Assembly (NCBI GenBank): GCA_905250125.1
Contig: CAJNOL010000012.1
Span: forward strand, 124,001 to 188,000
Reading direction: 5' to 3'
DNA from: Rotaria sordida
Lineage: Eukaryota; Rotifera; Eurotatoria; Philodinida; Philodinidae
Length of the DNA stretch: 64,000 bases
Both the position numbers and the translations under genes were made by a program. This document shows, piece by piece, positions 60,150-64,000 of the stretch. The notes below the pieces were generated by a model. That model was not told where the DNA came from, did not search any database, and was given only the letters and a program-made list of their open reading frames with translations. Position 1 is the first letter of the stretch, and each line of letters starts with the position of its first letter.

Positions 60150-60816
60150 TATTAAATTATAATGAATAATGTAATATACATCACAAATACAAAAAGCAAG
60201 GAAGATATCTTCCTTAAATTTTTATTATATTCAGAAGAAACAAACTAATAGAATAGTCTAAACTAAGTTAATTTCTGTTTCAAATTGAGAGAAGACATAA
60301 AATTTAGAAGTCTTAATGGCCAATATGACTTCTAGGAATAATTTTTATTGATAAGGTGGATATGTCATCTATTCTGGATGGAATAGTTTTTTCTTTAAAC
60401 ACATTACATGCATGTATTTTTTAATGCTAATACAGAAAAATGAAAAAAATGTTTTTTTTGGATGTTAAATTAGTTTTTTTGGTAAAAGCTGGGTTATTGT
60501 GCAGTAGTAGATTATATCACAGTCTGTCAGGTTGCTTCATTACCTTACTCAGGAGGATTTTCTGTCCCTGTTATGGCAAAGCAGTGTAGTGCTCGGCAAG
60601 GCCGTTATGTTTGTAGGCCTCTGTCGTCGTTATTTTATGTCATACCTACGTTTATTGCCCAACCAATCTGGCGTGGTCCGCTGTGGATGTACCCATATTA
60701 GGCTTACAAGGAGTCTCCCTGGTCACGCGCGCGTACGCGATAATGAGCTGAGAAAAGCCAAAAAGGAAAGTGAATAGCAATGCGAACAAATTTATTGAGC
60801 AGACAAGAAAGAAACT
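60150..60816. other. Intergenic, with a GC-richer island
   Basis: Mostly AT-rich, but about 60525-60770 is clearly richer in G and C, including the alternating run CGCGCGCGTACGCG-like at 60725-60740. One plus-strand frame of 81 codons crosses it but begins without a supported start and matches no family known to me. No terminal repeats were found. Confidence 0.4.
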
Positions 60817-62397
60817 TTACAATTTCTTTGGAGTTTTTTCGAGTGTCTCTCTGTAGACCAGAAGATGAGGATGATTTGAAGACAATTTTTCTTGAGCAAT
60901 TTCTACCGCTTGTTGAACACTTTTCATTGTCATACTATATTTTCCAGTGGACAAATATAATTTCGCTATATTATGATAGATTACAGCTACATCAGGATGG
61001 TTTTTTGGTATGTTCTTTTAACGTATTTCTAATCCTTTTTCGAAATATGTCAATGCCGTTGAATAATCTTTCATTTCTCGATATGTTTCATCTAAATTTG
61101 TATATGTTGTTGCACATTCCAGAGGATTACATCGAACATTCTCTTGAATATTTAATACTTTTCGATGAAACGAGAGTGTCCTTTCATAATCACCCATTAA
61201 TCGATGAATATCACCAATATTACTGTATATAATAGCCAGATTGGGATGCCTTTCAGGTAACATTTGTTGAAATATTGCGAGGGCCCTTTCAAAATAATCT
61301 AGTATTTTTGAGTAATCTTTCATACTGCGATAAATCTTTCCAAACCAGTTGTATGTAAAAGCAAAAGCTAGATTATCTTCTTGAAATGCATTTTGTCTAA
61401 TTTGAAAAGCATATGTAGTAGCCTTAGGAGCTGCTGCGTAATTACCCAAGCCATGATACGTCGAGCTGATGTTGTTGTAGGAAGTAGCCAAATCGGGATG
61501 ATTGGGAGATATAGAGCTTTTTGGTAGATTTTATGTGTTTTTTCGTAAAATTCAAGTGCTTTCGAGTAGTCACCCATGTCATTATACACTCCACCGATGT
61601 TATTGTATGAACTAGCCAAATGAGGATGATGCGGAGGCAGAGCTTTTTCTTTAATTTGATGTGCTTTTTCGTAAAATTCAAGCGCTTTCGAGTAAACACC
61701 CATCTTGTTATACGTCAGACCGATGTTGTTGTAGGAAGTAGCCCAATCTGGATGAGTCGGTGGCAGAGCTTTTTCTAGAATTTGATGTGATTTGTCATAA
61801 AATTCTAGAGCTTTCGAGTAGTCACCCATATTGTGATACGCAAGACCGATGTTGTGGTAGGTATTAGCCAATTTTAAATGATCTTCCAGGAGAGTTTTTC
61901 GATAGATTTCGAAGAATTTTTCGTAAAACATAATTTCGTTTTCATATTGACCTTGGTGCCATTTTACTCTTCCTAGCTCGTGATAGATATATGCTCTATC
62001 ACTGTCGCTGGATGTCTGTTCGAATAGTGCGTTATACAACTCTTCGTCCTTCTCAAATTGGCCTATTATCGGCAGCAATTTACCCATTCGATACCAACCA
62101 GTGCCGTCGACCTCCTCTTGTATACGATCGGTTAATTGACAAAGTTGTTGGTCATCATTAGACATAAGTTTCAGATCCACTTCATAAAGTGGACTTTGCT
62201 TATCAAGCTTTCGAATTTCATCAATTCGAAAAACTGTATGCATCGAGAAGAGAATTTCTTCTTCGTCCTTGAAATAACTGATCTCCTGAATGGAGGCAAA
62301 CGGAGTCGATGAGACAGTAGGATTTATTGTCATTTGAAAAAGGATACCGACCATATCGGTTGCTCCCAAGGTGCCTTCGGCAAAAGCGAGGGACACA
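60817..62397 (-). pseudogene. ADP-ribosyltransferase / kinesin-light-chain-type TPR fusion, broken
   Basis: Read on the minus strand, it starts within the C-terminal half of an arginine-type ADP-ribosyltransferase domain. LAFAEG, VGILFQMTI, FASIQEISYFKDEEEILF and MHTVFRI match the family's EISxFxxEEEILF block. About eight 42-residue TPRs follow, of the kinesin-light-chain kind (YHNIGLAYHNMGDYSKALEF, SYNNIGGVYNDMGDYSKALE). Three lesions are visible. The ART N-terminus ends abruptly at a small transposon (62398). The frame shifts near 61515, between KIYQKAL and NHPDLATSYNN. An in-frame TAA lies at 61018, after which TPR sequence continues to a TAA at 60817. ART-TPR fusions are a large bdelloid family. 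This copy is dead unless unusual splicing rescues it. Confidence 0.85.
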
Positions 62398-62624
62398 CAA
62401 GGGGGAAACAGCAGACTTGAAGTAGAAAAGTACGGCAAAGTACTTTACTTGAAGCAGGCTTGAAGTAGCTTGAAGTAATTGTAAGTAACTTCAAGTAAAT
62501 TTGAAGTTGAAAAGTACTTCAAAGTACTCCACTAGAAGTAGGCTTAAAGTAGCTCAAAGCAGTTCAAAGTAGCGCAAAGTAGCGCCAAGTACTTGAAGTA
62601 CAAAAGTCTGCTGTTTCCCCCTTG
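62398..62624. mobile_element. MITE-like element of AAGTACTT words
   Basis: Perfect inverted ends: CAAGGGGGAAACAGCAGACT and its complement, 21 bp. The 227-bp interior is nearly all AAGTACTT, TTGAAGTA and CAAAGTA words, repeated about 15 times. The left end lies directly against the truncated ART coding sequence. No exact target duplication is visible, so either it has decayed or the insertion came with a deletion. Confidence 0.75.
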
Positions 62625-64000
62625 ATTAGATTACAAATAAGTGCATCTGTGAGCGGCTTCACTCTGTTAATAAATATCTATTCATGAACATTAGTTTATT
62701 TACATTTTCTTATAATTTATTGAATTCTTATCTATCTAGTTTCACACTCCTCGTTTAAACAGACAGCATTCAACCTATTGACTACAATATCTATTCATGT
62801 TTATGTCTCAGGTTTTCTGATAAATTATTGAAAAAAAAAGAAAGTGAAATGAATGTAACTGATCAATGTCTTTATTTTTCAATATTCTATTCATCCATCT
62901 CTTGACAAATGATTATTTTGAATGGCAACAAATAGTTGCGTCTAATCGGTAATCATGCTCGAATTCATCAATCATTGGTTGTATTGTTAGTTGATTAAGT
63001 GGAAGACATAAAATGACATAATTGAAAAACGAATATCAGATAAACTAGGCAGCATTTTTGACTAAATCTTTTGTAACTTTTTCACATATAGTAATAATTG
63101 TGAGGTGTGAGATCTAAACATGATTTCAAATAAATTTTTACCCTGCCAATTGATTGAATGAATGTGATCCATACTTGTAAAGTGGTTTGAAATATGACAT
63201 TGGTTCTTTTTTTTGTATATTCAATACATTTTCTTGAACCGATATTTACCTCAAACCAAATAAGAGTTGTTCTTGCTTGGTGTTCATTAGTAATCATAAG
63301 CAAAGATTGTCTATTTGAGCTAGAGAGACTATCCGAGATTAAGGATGATGTTTTCCTTGGCATAAGAATCCAGCATAACTTTTATTTTTTATCTAAATGT
63401 TGAACTCATAAACGAAAGTGCAAAAAAAACAAAGTATAAAATCATACAGAGGTACCTTCAATCTCAATATACGTTGATTATGTTTTTGTACTTATCGTAG
63501 TCAAATCGAATATTTTCCTTTCATTATTTTGTACCTATGTGAATGTTTGGATAAATGAAATATGTCTATTACTAGTGTGCTGTTGAAAAATATGCAATAT
63601 TCACTTATTTATAATGGACAATGCAAAAACTTATAGCAGTGTGTAATAATTTGTTCATTTTTGAGGCCCTTAGTCAGTTTAATTATCAAATAAACCAGAT
63701 ATACTTTAAGAAATCATCTATCATACTAATAATCTAACTTCTATTATACACTTATAATATAAAAATTATTATTGTTTTTTATGATGCAGATTTCAATATG
63801 CTCATCGTTTCTAGCTGATATTCGAATGTGATCTGTCTGACTGAAGAATCTTCTATACAATAGTCTTCAGCATGATTTATCATATCAATATTTATTTTTA
63901 CGATAAAATTACAGCATTAACACGATGTTGCAAATATGCTTTGGAAAATCGGATTGACTTCGTTCAATTTGTATTTCAGAAGGTTATCTCTTCTAAAAGT
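62625..64000. other. No recognisable gene
   Basis: AT-rich sequence. The missing N-terminal part of the ART domain is not visible here on the minus strand. A minus-strand frame at 63082-63363 (93 codons) has no domain I recognise. Confidence 0.45.

Noticed and set aside
62350..62438. A start codon for the TPR protein at 62438
   Set aside because: The first codons lie in the transposon end; the ART domain is already under way at the junction, so this is a truncated frame.
1..64000. CRISPR array, prophage or bacterial operon
   Set aside because: No regularly spaced direct repeats, no bacterial gene families, and all recognised genes have eukaryotic introns or eukaryotic domains.

Overview
The window is AT-rich metazoan DNA, most likely from a bdelloid rotifer of the Adineta/Rotaria type. 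The metazoan call rests on the genes: a DLK/LZK kinase, an MTA chromatin subunit, a muscle-type LIM protein, taspase, TCTP and a rhodopsin-like receptor. The rotifer call is inference. It rests on introns mostly of 45-80 bp with AT-rich bodies, an ADP-ribosyltransferase joined to kinesin-light-chain-type TPRs, and several mRNA starts that look like acceptors for a spliced leader. No bacterial genes, CRISPR array or rRNA were seen.

Layout. 1-20,984 is gene-poor. It holds a decayed coding-like stretch, TXNDC17/TRP14 (+), a short hAT transposon with an exact 8-bp target duplication, an intronless GPCR (+), a one-LIM-domain protein (+), and several foldback elements. 20,985-56,647 is gene-dense and almost entirely on the minus strand: La, DLK-type MAP3K, taspase-1, an ACP6-type histidine acid phosphatase, a CEP170-like low-complexity protein, MTA, and a B-box/C2HC zinc-finger protein. 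Only TCTP and TXNDC17-like small genes lie on plus. 56,648-64,000 is again gene-poor, with a dead mariner element and a dead ADP-ribosyltransferase-TPR gene cut by a small transposon.

Gene models were built by hand: splice sites were placed so that every exon joins in phase, and each total coding length is a multiple of three. The models give TXNDC17 128 aa, LIM 119, La 481, DLK 960, TCTP 174, TASP1 352, ACP6-like 477, CEP170-like 817, MTA 725 and B-box/C2HC 373. The genes do not form one pathway. They cover RNA chaperoning (La), stress and axon signalling (DLK), proteolytic activation (taspase), chromatin repression (MTA/NuRD), lipid phosphate turnover (ACP6-like) and redox (TRP14).

The most striking feature is structural. 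Most introns are under 100 bp, and five of the genes have one or two introns of 0.6-5.2 kb that contain a long inverted-repeat element. In the phosphatase gene a Tc1/mariner copy is itself inserted into one arm of such a foldback. Several short elements are built from an element-specific short word (GAGTAC, GAAATTTC, AAGTACTT, ATGCGT). I did not find a convincing new multi-gene system. The best candidates for novelty are the foldback-loaded introns, the B-box/C2HC protein, MTA with an added C2H2 finger and an 18-nt exon, and TCTP with its stop codon on a separate exon.
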